Source: an uncultured Bryobacteraceae bacterium
GTDB taxonomy: Bacteria > Acidobacteriota > Terriglobia > Bryobacterales > Bryobacteraceae
Length of the DNA: 64,000 nucleotides
Assembly: GCA_938003835.1 (NCBI GenBank)
Contig: CALKXJ010000008.1
Span: 419,961 to 483,960 of the forward strand
Direction: 5' to 3'
Below the pieces are notes generated by a model, which ran no database searches, had not been told where the DNA came from, and saw only the letters and a program-made list of their open reading frames with translations. Position numbers and translations under genes: made by a program. The stretch's first letter is position 1. Every line of letters begins with the position of its first letter. Below are positions 43,525-52,684 of this stretch, one piece after another.

Positions 43525-44424
43525 TCAATCCGTAGGCAGCAAGGTGGCGCTCGCATAGCGGCGGACGAACTCGGCGTTCTGCGCCGGCTGGTCGCTGTAC
43601 TTGTCCCACATGCCCACGATCACCGCATCGTTGGGCTTGATGGAAGCGAACGTCTCCCGGAAGGCGCGTTCCACCCACTCGGGCCGTTCCGAGAGCCGCC
43701 CGGCGGCGAGAATCTTGAAGGCCAGACACGGCCGCCGGGTGGCCCGCATGGCGCGGAACATGCGGGGCGGATCGAGCGGCAGGTAAACCTCGCCCACGGG
43801 GATCGGGGCCTGCCCGAGGAGCTTTTCGAGTTCGGCCGCCGTGCGGTGGCGCTCATAAATGCAGGTCATGTAGTAGTCGACATCCCAACCTTTGGACTCG
43901 ACCGCGTCGACGACATCGGGCATGTGGGTCGAGACGCCGACGAGCAGGCCGGCGTCGCGCACCATCTTGAGGTAATCGTGGATCCGGTCGAGTTCGCCCC
44001 GTTTGAAGAGCCGGTCGGTGACCTCGCCGTGGTGGGCGATGCCGATGGCGCCGCCGCGGGCCAGCTCGGCGATGCTCGCCCGGTCGCCGGCGTCGAGCGC
44101 CAGAAAGTGCATGGAGCCGCCCTCGGCCCGGTGGCGCCGGTGCCAGTCGAGATTGGCCAGGACGCTCTGCCAGCAGTTGATGCCCACCTCCTGGCAGCGG
44201 CGCAGCATGGCGAGGACGCGCTCAGGCGTAAACCAGGCTTTGAGCTCGTAGTTGACGAAAACGGAAAGGTGCGAGCCGGCGTTGAAGGTGTTGGCGCCGC
44301 AGATGAGCCGGGAGATCGAATGCGGCCCGAGCCGGATCTGCGGCAGCTTGGGCGGAGCCTCGGCCGGCAGGGCGGCCGGCGCAGCCAGAGCGGCGCCCTG
44401 GCGAAGGAACTCACGGCGTCTCAT
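43525..44424 (-). CDS. Tat-exported TIM-barrel protein, aldo/keto-reductase-like
   Basis: A 299-aa protein with a twin-arginine leader (MRRREFLRQGAALAAPAALPAEA) and a barrel-like body opening with LGPHSISRLICGANTF, reminiscent of aldo/keto reductases, but the catalytic tetrad cannot be placed. It continues with AIGIAHHGEVTDRLF and GVSTHMPDVVDAV strands. ATG 44424 begins 3 nt downstream of repeat unit E. It is flanked by direct repeats D and E and is followed by the DUF5060 gene 2 nt after its stop, so it probably serves the same carbohydrate operon. Confidence 0.75.
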   Translation of the reverse strand: MRRREFLRQGAALAAPAALPAEAPPKLPQIRLGPHSISRLICGANTFNAGSHLSVFVNYELKAWFTPERVLAMLRRCQEVGINCWQSVLANLDWHRRHRAEGGSMHFLALDAGDRASIAELARGGAIGIAHHGEVTDRLFKRGELDRIHDYLKMVRDAGLLVGVSTHMPDVVDAVESKGWDVDYYMTCIYERHRTAAELEKLLGQAPIPVGEVYLPLDPPRMFRAMRATRRPCLAFKILAAGRLSERPEWVERAFRETFASIKPNDAVIVGMWDKYSDQPAQNAEFVRRYASATLLPTD

Positions 44425-44426
44425 AA

Positions 44427-44463
44427 GATAACCGGGGACAGTATACTCAATTCCCAATTTCCG
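44427..44463 (+). repeat. REP-like AGTATACT element, unit E, between divergent genes
   Basis: A 37-nt copy upstream of the Tat TIM-barrel gene and 44 nt before the divergent DUF1080 start. The minus-strand reading contains TATACT (44445 down to 44440) 15 nt before ATG 44424, so the repeat may supply the -10 box. Confidence 0.85.
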
Positions 44464-44493
44464 CGCGCCGCCCCGCCGCGTACGGCCGCACTG

Positions 44494-44499
44494 TATGCT
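44494..44499 (+). promoter_or_regulatory. -10 box of a leaderless DUF1080 transcript
   Basis: TATGCT at 44494-44499 ends 7 nt before ATG 44507. An in-frame ATG at 44495 lies within the box and is unlikely to be used. Confidence 0.45.
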
Positions 44500-44506
44500 A
44501 CCAGTC

Positions 44507-45361
44507 ATGAACTGGAAACTCCTGTGCGGCTTCCTTCCCGTTCTCGTGGCCTCCACCGCCTGGGGCCAGATCCAGGCCGATCCCAGGGACTGGATCCAGC
44601 TTTTTAACGGCAAGAATCTCGACGGGTGGACCCCGAAGATCACCGGGCACGACCTGGGAGACAATTTCGCGGATACGTTTCGAGTGGAAAACGGCGTCCT
44701 CAAAGTCTCCTACGACGGCTATCAGGAGTTCGACCGCAAGTTCGGCCACCTTTTCTATCGCGACAAGTTCTCGCATTACATCATCGCGGTGGAGTATCGA
44801 TTCGTGGGCGAGCAGGCGCCGGGCGGGCCGAGCTGGGCGGTGCGCAACAGCGGCATCATGCTGCATTGCCAGCCGCCCGAGACGATGACCCGGGATCAGG
44901 ACTTCCCCATCTCGATCGAAGTCCAGTTGCTTGGCGGCACCGGCTCGGGTGAGCGCCCGACGGCGAACCTGTGCACGCCGGGCACGCATGTCGTCATGGA
45001 CGGCAAGCTCCTCGAGCAGCACTGTATTCCGTCCCGCTCGAAGACCTATCACGGCGACCAGTGGGTTCGCGTCGAGGTGAAGGTGCTGGGCAGCGACCGG
45101 ATGGAGCACATCGTCGAAGGCCAGACGGTGCTGGCTTACGAGAAGCCCCAGATCGGCGGCGGTGCGGTGAATCATTTCGACCCGGCAGTCAAGCGAGACG
45201 GCATGCTGCTCGAGGAGGGTTACATCGCCTTGCAGAGTGAAAGCCACCCGATCGAATTCCGCAAAGTCGAACTGCTCAATCTCGTGGGCTGCATGGACCG
45301 GAAGGCGCACAACTGGAGGCCATACTATGTCAAGGCGGATAACTCGAAGTGTCGTTATTAG
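44507..45361 (+). CDS. Exported DUF1080 (3-keto-disaccharide hydrolase-like) protein
   Basis: A 284-aa beta-jellyroll protein with a signal peptide (MNWKLLCGFLPVLVASTAWGQ). The DUF1080 hallmarks WIQLFNGKNLDGWTPK, SEYRF-like IAVEYRFVGE, RNSGIMLH and GYIALQSESHPIEFRKVEL are present. The family contains 3-keto-glucoside hydrolases and many domains of unknown function. The last 35 nt are shared with the CocE-like gene. It should be in an operon with that gene. Confidence 0.88.
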   Translation: MNWKLLCGFLPVLVASTAWGQIQADPRDWIQLFNGKNLDGWTPKITGHDLGDNFADTFRVENGVLKVSYDGYQEFDRKFGHLFYRDKFSHYIIAVEYRFVGEQAPGGPSWAVRNSGIMLHCQPPETMTRDQDFPISIEVQLLGGTGSGERPTANLCTPGTHVVMDGKLLEQHCIPSRSKTYHGDQWVRVEVKVLGSDRMEHIVEGQTVLAYEKPQIGGGAVNHFDPAVKRDGMLLEEGYIALQSESHPIEFRKVELLNLVGCMDRKAHNWRPYYVKADNSKCRY

Positions 45362-47108
45362 CGCGGCGTGCCTTGCCGCCTCGATTGCCTCAGCCGAGCC
45401 GCGGCCGATCACGAACGAGATCAAGGTTCACGCCAACGTCGCCGTGCCGATGCGCGACGGCGTCCGCCTGTACGCCGACATCTACCGCCCGGCGCGGGCC
45501 GGCCGCTACCCGGTGATCGTCGTTCGCACGCCTTACGGCAAGCAGCGCGAGGGCATCCACCGGGATCTGATCGCTTTCGCGCAGCGGGGCTACGCGGTGG
45601 TGGTTCAGGACACCCGCGGCCGCTTCGAGTCCGAGGGTGACTGGGATCCGTTCCGCTATGAGGCCGAGGACGGCTACGACACCATCGAATGGGCGGCGCG
45701 CCAGGAATTCTCCGACGGCAAAGTCGCCACTTACGGGGGCTCCTATCTGGGAAACGTGCAGTGGCAGGCGGCGGCGGAAGGCCCGCCGAGCCTGGTGGCG
45801 ATCTTTCCGATGGTGGCTTCCACCAGCCTTTACCACAACAGCTTCTACCATGGAGGCGCCTTCAAGCTGGCGCTTGCGGCCGGCTGGGGCATCGCCCGGA
45901 ACCCGCGCCGGGTGATGTATCCGCAGACGTGGCACACCGAAACCTTTGCTCCGGAGGAGTGGCGCTACGACCGGTTGCTCTGGCACCTGCCGCTGGCCAC
46001 CCTGGACGAGGCGCTTTCCGGTGAAGTGGTCCGCCATTATCGGGACTGGATCCGCCACCAGAGCTACGACGAATACTGGCGATCGATGAGCGTCGAGGAG
46101 CGCTTCTCGATGGTGAAAGTGCCGGCGCACGTCTGGGGTGGCTGGTACGATCTGCTGCTCGGCGGCACCCTGAACGGCTTCACCGGCATGCGGCGCGAAG
46201 GCGGCACGGAGGCGGCCCGACGGGAAACCAAGATGACCGTGGGACCGTGGGGACACGGGCCCAGCCGGAAGTTCGGTGACGTCGATTTCGGGCCGGAGGC
46301 TGACCGCGTTCCCTTTGAGCGCAACCTGCGCTGGATGGACCATTACCTCAAAGGCGGAGACAACGGCATCGACCGCGAGCCGCCGGTCGAGATCTTTTAC
46401 ATGGGGATCAACCGCTGGGTGCACCACCAGGACTGGCCCGTGCCCGGCACGAAGGTCACGCCCTACTACTTCTCGAGCGGCGGCCAGGCGAACTCGCTGC
46501 GCGGCGACGGATTGCTGAATACAAGCCGGCCTGCGGGCGCCGAAGCCGATCATTACGTCTATGATCCGGACAACGCTGTGCCGACGCTCGGCGGCAACGA
46601 CTGCTGCGGCGCTCCCATTCCGATCGGCCCCATCGACCAGCGCCCGGTGGAGGCGCGCAGCGATGTGCTCGTCTACACGAGCGAGATCCTGCGAGAGCCG
46701 CTGGCCGTGGCCGGGCCGGTGAAGGCGAAGTTATACGTCTCGACGGACGCCCCCGACACCGATTTTTTCGTCAAGCTGGTGGACGTCCACCCGAACGGCT
46801 TCGCGATGAACATCGCCGAGGGCATCCTGCGGGCGCGCTTCAGGCGAGGGCTGGACCGGATGGAACTGCTCAAGCCGGGTGAGGTTTACGAGCTCGAAGT
46901 GGACATGCGCGGCACGGCGAACGTCTTCCTGCCGGGCCATCGCATCCGGGTCGATGTCACGAGCAGCAACTTCCCCCAGTTCGACCGGAACCCCAACACC
47001 GGCGAGGATCTCGGCACTTCCGCGCGGCGCCGCCCGGCCCGGCAGGCGGTATATCATTCGGCGCGCCACCCCTCGCACATCGTGCTGCCCGTGGTGGCGG
47101 TGCCCTGA
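45327..47108 (+). CDS. Exported CocE/NonD-family hydrolase
   Basis: A 593-aa alpha/beta hydrolase of the cocaine-esterase/X-Pro dipeptidyl-peptidase type. A signal peptide (MSRRITRSVVISAACLAASIASAE) precedes VAVPMRDGVRLYADIYRP; the nucleophile is Ser139 in YGGSYLG, and the C-terminal jellyroll (FLPGHRIRVDVTSSNFPQFDRNPNTG) is complete. It hydrolyses esters or amides. ATG 45327 lies inside the preceding gene (35-nt overlap) with its own GGAGG 7 nt upstream. Confidence 0.9.
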   Translation: MSRRITRSVVISAACLAASIASAEPRPITNEIKVHANVAVPMRDGVRLYADIYRPARAGRYPVIVVRTPYGKQREGIHRDLIAFAQRGYAVVVQDTRGRFESEGDWDPFRYEAEDGYDTIEWAARQEFSDGKVATYGGSYLGNVQWQAAAEGPPSLVAIFPMVASTSLYHNSFYHGGAFKLALAAGWGIARNPRRVMYPQTWHTETFAPEEWRYDRLLWHLPLATLDEALSGEVVRHYRDWIRHQSYDEYWRSMSVEERFSMVKVPAHVWGGWYDLLLGGTLNGFTGMRREGGTEAARRETKMTVGPWGHGPSRKFGDVDFGPEADRVPFERNLRWMDHYLKGGDNGIDREPPVEIFYMGINRWVHHQDWPVPGTKVTPYYFSSGGQANSLRGDGLLNTSRPAGAEADHYVYDPDNAVPTLGGNDCCGAPIPIGPIDQRPVEARSDVLVYTSEILREPLAVAGPVKAKLYVSTDAPDTDFFVKLVDVHPNGFAMNIAEGILRARFRRGLDRMELLKPGEVYELEVDMRGTANVFLPGHRIRVDVTSSNFPQFDRNPNTGEDLGTSARRRPARQAVYHSARHPSHIVLPVVAVP

Positions 47109-47114
47109 AGGGCG

Positions 47115-47720
47115 TCAGGAGGCGGGCAGGATCGTCACCGAGGCGGCGCCGAGCGGAGCGAGCAGCACCCGGATCACCGTCTCAGCGTTGCGGCGCGCCT
47201 GTTCGACCAGTCCCATTTCGATCGCCGCCTGTTCAATTGCTTCGCGCGCCTTCAGCCGCGCCTGGCGTTCGAGATCCGGATTGTGAGGCACCCAGGGGGT
47301 CCACCAGGTGATTCGGCGATCCCAGACCTTCGTCTGATGATCGTCGATGACGACTTGAAGGATGCGCGGCGGCGGCAGGTAGATGGTGACTGACCGATCG
47401 CGCTCCACCGTGACGTGGCGCGGCTCGAGGCTCGCCAGATCGACACCCCCCAAAACCTCGGCCTGCACGAACAGCAGGATGCGCTCGGCCCCGAACGGCA
47501 CCTTCTTCTCCTCGAGGCCGACCACCTTCTGCACGGTGTACTTCACCGAGACGAGTTCGCTCGCCTGCCGGATTTGCTGCACGACGCTCGGCGGGTCGAT
47601 GCGCGGAGCGACCGCCTCCGGGCGCGTGATCGAGCGCAGGTAGAAGAAGAAGCCGGCAGCAGCCAGCGCGGCGCCGGCCGCCATCCACAGCAAGGCGCGG
47701 CCGAAGCGGAAGATTCTCAT
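47115..47720 (-). CDS. DUF4230 membrane-anchored protein
   Basis: A 201-aa protein with one N-terminal membrane helix (FGRALLWMAAGAALAAAGFFFYL) and a soluble DUF4230 domain: QQIRQASELVSVKYTVQKVV, VQAEVLGGVDLASLEPRHV and VTIYLPPPRIL. Function unknown; the domain occurs at the cell envelope. ATG 47720 follows GGAGG, with a TAGAAT box about 22 nt upstream. It converges on the CocE gene with 6 nt between. Confidence 0.87.
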   Translation of the reverse strand: MRIFRFGRALLWMAAGAALAAAGFFFYLRSITRPEAVAPRIDPPSVVQQIRQASELVSVKYTVQKVVGLEEKKVPFGAERILLFVQAEVLGGVDLASLEPRHVTVERDRSVTIYLPPPRILQVVIDDHQTKVWDRRITWWTPWVPHNPDLERQARLKAREAIEQAAIEMGLVEQARRNAETVIRVLLAPLGAASVTILPAS

Positions 47721-47757
47721 CGCGGCCTCCTGTCCGGATTCTAGCGGCTCGGCGGCT

Positions 47758-49188
47758 TCAGCCTGAGCTCCTCCACCAGTCGTGTTCCGGTTGTGTCTGC
47801 GGGCGAGGCTCGTAGCGCGCCCTCTTGAGAAGCTCTTCGATGCGCGCCATCACCGCCGGTTGCGTCGCGGCGATGTCGGCGGTTTCACCGGGGTCCCGCT
47901 CGAGGTGGTAGAGCTCGAGCGGCGCGCCGGGCTTCGGACGCACCGCCTTCCAGGGCCCCAGGCGGACCGCCTGCATCGGAACTTCGTCATAGAAGCGGCC
48001 GGAGGCGGCGTCATAGCGCGGCAGCTCCCAGTACAGGAATTCGTGTTGGCGCTGCCGGCCTTCGTCTCCAAGCAGGGAGGGCAGAAACGAGATTCCGTCG
48101 GTGTGCGGCGGGATCCGCACCCCGGCGAGCTCGCAGGCGGTGGGCAGGAAGTCCCAGAGGCCGCACAGGTGGGCGCTGGTAGTGCCCGGCGGGATTTTGC
48201 CCGGCCAGCGGGCGATGAACGGGACGCGAATGCCGCCCTCATAGAGATTCTGCTTGTGGCCGCGCAACCCGCCGGTGCTCTGGAAGAAGTCGTCCTCCCA
48301 GAGCGGCGTGGCCGCGCCGTTGTCGGAGCTGAAGATGACGAGCGTCTGCTCGTCGATGCCGAGTTCCCTGACGAGAGCCAGAATCCGGCCGACGTCGCGG
48401 TCCATGCGCGTGATCATGCCCGCCAGGGCCGCGCGCGGCTCCGGCTGCGCGGCGTAGTGGTTCCTCGGATCGCGGTAGGGCTTCGTCTCCGGGAAGCGGC
48501 CGCGGTACTCGGCCATCGAGTCCTCGGGCACGAGCAGCTCCAGATGAGGGAGCGTGAAAGGGACGTAGCAGAAGAAAGGCTGATCCTTGCTGCGCCGAAT
48601 GAAATCGAGCGCCTGCCCGGCGATGACGTCGTGCGCGTAGGTGGTGCGGCTGCCGCCTCGATTGCCTTCGAGCGGATAGCGCTCCTCGTTCTTGTAAAGG
48701 AAGGCCGGGTACTGGTAATGGGCGTGCACCTGATGCAGGTAACCGAAGAACTCGTCGAAGCCCTGCTTCCAGGGCACGCCTTCGGTTCCGATGTCGCCCA
48801 GGCCCCACTTGCCGAAACAGCCCGTGCGGTAGCCGGCCGGTTTGAGGAGTTCGGCGACGGTCACGTCGACATCTTCGAGCGGCACGCCGCCGGGATTGCT
48901 GCGCACGGAGGTGTGCCCCATGTGCAGGCCGGTCAGGAGCACGCTGCGCGAGGGAGCACAGACAGTGCAGCCGGCGTAGGCGTTCAGGTACCGCCTCCCT
49001 TCGGCCGCCATGCGGTCCAGATGCGGCGTGCGGATCAGCTTCTGGCCGTAGCAGCCCAGGTCGCCAATGCCCAAATCATCGGCCAGAATGAAGATGATGT
49101 TCGGCGGTCTGCCGGGCGGTTTCCGGCAGGCCTGGGCGACGGCGGCGGCCGTGGCGCCGAGAAAGCGGCGGCGGCTGAAGGAAGGCAT
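47758..49188 (-). CDS. Tat-exported sulfatase
   Basis: A 476-aa formylglycine-type sulfatase. A twin-arginine leader (MPSFSRRRFLGATAAAVAQA) is followed by NIIFILADDLGIGDLGCYG (metal ligands Asp-Asp) and the activation motif CAPSR with Cys77, which is converted to formylglycine. FSSDNGAATP and the KxNLYEGGIRVP-like loop complete the active site. The substrate is probably a sulfated glycan; no maturase gene is nearby. TAAAAT ends 8 nt before ATG 49188, so the transcript looks leaderless. Confidence 0.92.
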   Translation of the reverse strand: MPSFSRRRFLGATAAAVAQACRKPPGRPPNIIFILADDLGIGDLGCYGQKLIRTPHLDRMAAEGRRYLNAYAGCTVCAPSRSVLLTGLHMGHTSVRSNPGGVPLEDVDVTVAELLKPAGYRTGCFGKWGLGDIGTEGVPWKQGFDEFFGYLHQVHAHYQYPAFLYKNEERYPLEGNRGGSRTTYAHDVIAGQALDFIRRSKDQPFFCYVPFTLPHLELLVPEDSMAEYRGRFPETKPYRDPRNHYAAQPEPRAALAGMITRMDRDVGRILALVRELGIDEQTLVIFSSDNGAATPLWEDDFFQSTGGLRGHKQNLYEGGIRVPFIARWPGKIPPGTTSAHLCGLWDFLPTACELAGVRIPPHTDGISFLPSLLGDEGRQRQHEFLYWELPRYDAASGRFYDEVPMQAVRLGPWKAVRPKPGAPLELYHLERDPGETADIAATQPAVMARIEELLKRARYEPRPQTQPEHDWWRSSG

Positions 49189-49196
49189 CGCCTCTG

Positions 49197-49202
49197 ATTT
49201 TA
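49197..49202 (-). promoter_or_regulatory. -10 box of a leaderless sulfatase transcript
   Basis: Minus-strand TAAAAT at 49202-49197, 8 nt before ATG 49188. The divergent rhaM gene starts 27 nt to the right with a normal ribosome site. Confidence 0.45.
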
Positions 49203-49228
49203 GGAGAGTTCGGCAGGAAAGGAGCGGC

Positions 49229-49549
49229 ATGGAACGGGTCTGCTTTTTGCTCAAGGTGAGACAGGACCGGATCGAGGAGTACAAGGCGCGGCACAAGGCG
49301 GTGTGGCCGGAGATGCTCGAGGCGCTGCGCGAGACGGGCTGGCATAACTACTCGCTGTTCCTGCGCGATGACGGGCTGCTCGTGGGGTACCTCGAGACAC
49401 CCGATTTCGAGCGGGCGCGCCGCGAAATGGCGGCGCGCGAGGTGAACCTGCGCTGGCAGCGCGAGATGGCCCCCTTCTTCGAGGCGCTCGACGGCCGCCG
49501 GCCGGACGAGGGGCTGCTGCGGCTGGAAGAGGTCTTCCACCTGGACTGA
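49229..49549 (+). CDS. rhaM: L-rhamnose mutarotase
   Basis: A 106-aa protein matching RhaM: it interconverts the alpha and beta anomers of L-rhamnose. The catalytic Tyr18 and His22 of the Escherichia coli enzyme are present at the same positions (RIEEYKARHKAVWPEM). The opening MERVCFLLKV and the C-terminal DEGLLRLEEVFHLD fit the small barrel fold. ATG 49229 has GGAG 5 nt upstream. Its place opposite a sulfatase suggests use of rhamnose from sulfated glycans such as ulvan-like polymers, which is inference. Confidence 0.92.
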   Translation: MERVCFLLKVRQDRIEEYKARHKAVWPEMLEALRETGWHNYSLFLRDDGLLVGYLETPDFERARREMAAREVNLRWQREMAPFFEALDGRRPDEGLLRLEEVFHLD

Positions 49550-49595
49550 GCAGGCGCGATACACTGGGTTACTACCCCGAGCGAGGAAGACCCCG

Positions 49596-50774
49596 GTGAG
49601 GCTCCCTCTGGGATATCGTTATGCGACCTGCTATGCCGGCATCCGGCAGGAGCGCAAGGACGATCTCGCGCTGATCGTCTCGGATCCCGCCGCCTCGGCC
49701 GCGGCGATGTTCACCACCAACGCCGTCCGCGCCGCGCCAGTGAAGCTGAGCGAACAGCACCTGAGAGCTTCCGGCGGCAAGATGCGCGCCGTGCTGATCA
49801 ATGCCGGCAACGCCAACTGCGCTACGCGGACCGGCGAACGCGTCGCGCGGGAGTGCTGCCGCACCCTGGCCCGCCTGCTCCGGGCGCCGGCGAACCAGAT
49901 CCTGCCCGCTTCGACGGGAGTGATCGGCGCCGAGCTCGATGCCTCGCTGATTACGCGGCGACTGCCGGAGCTGGTGGCGGGCCTCTCGGAAGACGGCTTC
50001 GAGCGCGTGGCCCGCGCCATCATGACCACCGACACGACGCCGAAGTTCGCCACGGCCGAGGCCGCCTTCCGCGGCGGGCACATCCGCATCGCCGGGCTCA
50101 CCAAAGGAGCGGGCATGATTCAGCCGAACATGGCCACCATGCTCGCCTTCGTCCTGACCGACGCCCAGATGACGCCCGTGGAGCTCTGGGAGGCGCTCAC
50201 GCCGGCGGTCGAGCAGACCTACCACCGCCTCAGCGTGGACGGGGATACTTCGACCAACGATACCATCTTGCTGGCGGCGAACGGGGCTTCCGGCGTGACG
50301 CTCCCGCGCAGCGAACAGAAGCTGTTCAGGGAACTGCTCACCCGCCTGCTCGAGGATCTGGTCCGCAAGATCGCGCGCGACGGCGAAGGCGCGCGCCGGC
50401 TGATCACCATCGAGGTCGAGGGGGCGCTGAACGACGCGGCTGCGGCGCAGATCGCCCGCTCGATCGCCAACTCGCCGCTGGTGAAGACCGCCGTGGCGGG
50501 CGCTGACGCCAACTGGGGACGCATCCTCATGGCGGCCGGAAAGGCCGGCGTGCCATTCGATCCGGCCAGGACCGACATCTACGTTCAGGGCGTCGCCGTC
50601 TGCCGTTCGGGCGTGGCAGCCCAGTTCTCCGAGGAGGAAGTGGAAGAGAAGATGCGCGCCCCTGAATGCTCGATCCGCCTCGTGATTCGGGGCCGCCACC
50701 GGGGCCGCGCGCGCTTCTTCACCTGCGACCTCACCGAGGATTACATCCGCATCAATGCCGAGTACCGAACCTGA
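49596..50774 (+). CDS. argJ: Bifunctional ornithine/glutamate N-acetyltransferase
   Basis: A 392-aa enzyme of arginine synthesis that transfers the acetyl group from N-acetylornithine to glutamate (and can acetylate glutamate directly). The self-cleavage site is plain: KGAGMIQPNMA/TML between Ala180 and Thr181, Thr181 being the nucleophile of the beta chain. NAGNANCATR and the C-terminal GADANWGRI segment are typical. GTG 49596 follows GAGGAAGA. No other arginine gene is in the window. Confidence 0.95.
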   Translation: MRLPLGYRYATCYAGIRQERKDDLALIVSDPAASAAAMFTTNAVRAAPVKLSEQHLRASGGKMRAVLINAGNANCATRTGERVARECCRTLARLLRAPANQILPASTGVIGAELDASLITRRLPELVAGLSEDGFERVARAIMTTDTTPKFATAEAAFRGGHIRIAGLTKGAGMIQPNMATMLAFVLTDAQMTPVELWEALTPAVEQTYHRLSVDGDTSTNDTILLAANGASGVTLPRSEQKLFRELLTRLLEDLVRKIARDGEGARRLITIEVEGALNDAAAAQIARSIANSPLVKTAVAGADANWGRILMAAGKAGVPFDPARTDIYVQGVAVCRSGVAAQFSEEEVEEKMRAPECSIRLVIRGRHRGRARFFTCDLTEDYIRINAEYRT

Positions 50775-50780
50775 GCCCGT

Positions 50781-52589
50781 CTAAAGCAGCGATTCGGCGA
50801 GGCGGCGGAAGTGGCTCGGCGTCACGAGCTGGACGCGGATCTCCAGGCGCGTATGGCGCCGCAAGGCGCGCTGTAGCTCGTCATTCGGGGGATTGGGACT
50901 GACCAGATACATGTTGCCGGACTCGATCCGCACCGGCAGCACGTTCCATTCGCGGACGATGTGCGCCGGCAGGGCGCGCGCCACCTGTCGCGGCACCTGC
51001 TCGGGGTCGATCACGCCGAGGTCAATGCCGAGTTGGAGGCTGAGCGCTTCATACAGCTCCTCCTCGCTCAGCAGGCCGCACTGGACCAGATGGTGGCCGA
51101 GCAGGACGCCGGCCGGCTTGGTCGCCCGCGCCCGGTCCAGCTCCTCGGCGGTGAGGTAGCCGGAGCCGACCAGAATCTCTCCGAGCGGGCGCTTGTGGGG
51201 CAGAAGTGCGGCGCGTGACGGGTAGGCATGCTCGGTCTTCACCCATACGAGCGGCTGGTGCCGCAGCCGCGCCAGGGCGTAACGCCAAAGAGCCATGCCG
51301 GTGGCGACCGAGTTCAGCAGGTTGCCATAGAGGAGGCGTACGGGAACGCCCAGCGCGAACGGCGGGCCGTAAATGCGCGCCACGCACGCCATCCGCACGC
51401 CGAGATGGATCAGTTGCAGTGTGAGCGTCAGCGCCAGGATCTTTACCATCGCGGTGGTGGTGACGGCCGAGGCCAGTCCCCAGGGCGCGCCGGTCGCCTG
51501 CGCCGCCAGCCAGGTCAGCAGGCCGTAGCCGAACAGGATGTTTGAAAGCAGGCTTGCCGGGTTGCCGACCAGCCCTTTGCGGTCCCGCCAGAGCCAGTAA
51601 AGCTGTCGCCAGCCGCCGCGCCAGCCGTGACGCTCCCAGCTTTGCAAGGAGATGCCCGTGATCCAGCGCGAGCGCTGCCGTACGGCGCTGCGGAGGGTGC
51701 GTGGGAAGAATTCCCGCGTGGCGACGGGCAGCTCCGAGCCCAGCTCGAGCGGAACGAAGATCTGTCGCAGGCCGAGCTGCCGGATGCGGAAGCCGATCTC
51801 GTAGTCCTCAGTCAGGCAGCCCGGCTCGAACAGGCGGTTGGATTCGGCCGCCGCCAGGCGCTCGAGCGCGGTTCGCGAATAGGCAGTCCCGACGCCGGCC
51901 GAAGGGATGAAGCCGCCGAGGACCTGCCGGGCGTTCATGTCCTTGGTGTGGCTTTCGGCAAAGTCATCGCAGTAAAGGCCGTGCGTGAGGTCGCGCAAAG
52001 GCGTGGGCAGAGCCAGCACCGGCAACTGAATCATGTCGTAGTCGCCGGCGTAGGCGGCGATGCGGTCGAGCTCCTCGGGGTGGATCAGATCCTCGGCATC
52101 GTGCAGCAGCACGAGGTCGAAGTGCAGGCCGTGCTGCTCCTCGTAAAGCAGCATCCTCTGATAGATCCAGTTCAGGCAGTCGGCTTTCGATGTCGGCCCG
52201 TCATGCGGGCACAGGCTCAGGTGGACATTGTCGTGCCGGGTCTCCACCCGCTGGATCGCCTGGACCGTCTTTTGATCGTTCGGGTAAGCGCCGACGAAGA
52301 AGTGGTAGCGCCGGTAGCGGATCGCGCTCAGGTTGTGGGTGAGCATGTCGCCGATGACGGCGTGCTCCTGCCAACAGGGCACGAAGATGGCCATCAAGGG
52401 CTCGGCGGGTTGCCGGGCGGAGGCTTGGGGCGGAGGCTTGCCACGGTAGGCCCAGCCGTACAGGAAAGCGAAGAGCACCACCAGGTCGTCGATGCCGCTG
52501 AGCAGGATCCAGACGGCGAGCGGCAACAGAGAGGCGGCGACGACCGCGTCGAGCGGGCCGAGCCAGTGGGTGAGCAGAGACTCCACCAC
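50781..52589 (-). CDS. NfrB-like membrane glycosyltransferase with c-di-GMP-binding MshEN domain
   Basis: A 602-aa inner-membrane GT2 protein. Transmembrane segments at about 12-45 and 320-400 frame a glycosyltransferase domain with HDAED, TEDYEIGFRI and QRSRWITG, the processive-synthase motifs. The C-terminal 130 residues form a MshEN module: PLGEILVGSGYLTAEELDRA then LLGHHLVQCGLLSEEELYEALSLQLGI, two tandem 24-residue c-di-GMP-binding repeats. NfrB in Escherichia coli shares this layout and makes a c-di-GMP-controlled exopolysaccharide. No partner NfrA-like gene is in the window. GTG at 52589 is preceded by a TAGAGT box. Confidence 0.88.
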   Translation of the reverse strand: MVESLLTHWLGPLDAVVAASLLPLAVWILLSGIDDLVVLFAFLYGWAYRGKPPPQASARQPAEPLMAIFVPCWQEHAVIGDMLTHNLSAIRYRRYHFFVGAYPNDQKTVQAIQRVETRHDNVHLSLCPHDGPTSKADCLNWIYQRMLLYEEQHGLHFDLVLLHDAEDLIHPEELDRIAAYAGDYDMIQLPVLALPTPLRDLTHGLYCDDFAESHTKDMNARQVLGGFIPSAGVGTAYSRTALERLAAAESNRLFEPGCLTEDYEIGFRIRQLGLRQIFVPLELGSELPVATREFFPRTLRSAVRQRSRWITGISLQSWERHGWRGGWRQLYWLWRDRKGLVGNPASLLSNILFGYGLLTWLAAQATGAPWGLASAVTTTAMVKILALTLTLQLIHLGVRMACVARIYGPPFALGVPVRLLYGNLLNSVATGMALWRYALARLRHQPLVWVKTEHAYPSRAALLPHKRPLGEILVGSGYLTAEELDRARATKPAGVLLGHHLVQCGLLSEEELYEALSLQLGIDLGVIDPEQVPRQVARALPAHIVREWNVLPVRIESGNMYLVSPNPPNDELQRALRRHTRLEIRVQLVTPSHFRRLAESLL

Positions 52590-52684
52590 GTACTCTAGTG
52601 TCGGTTGGGCGTAAGGACTCTCGCCCGCGATGCGCGGCGCCTAGCCCGGCGGGCGGCCTTCCTCGGAGTCCTCCGGGGCAGGGC

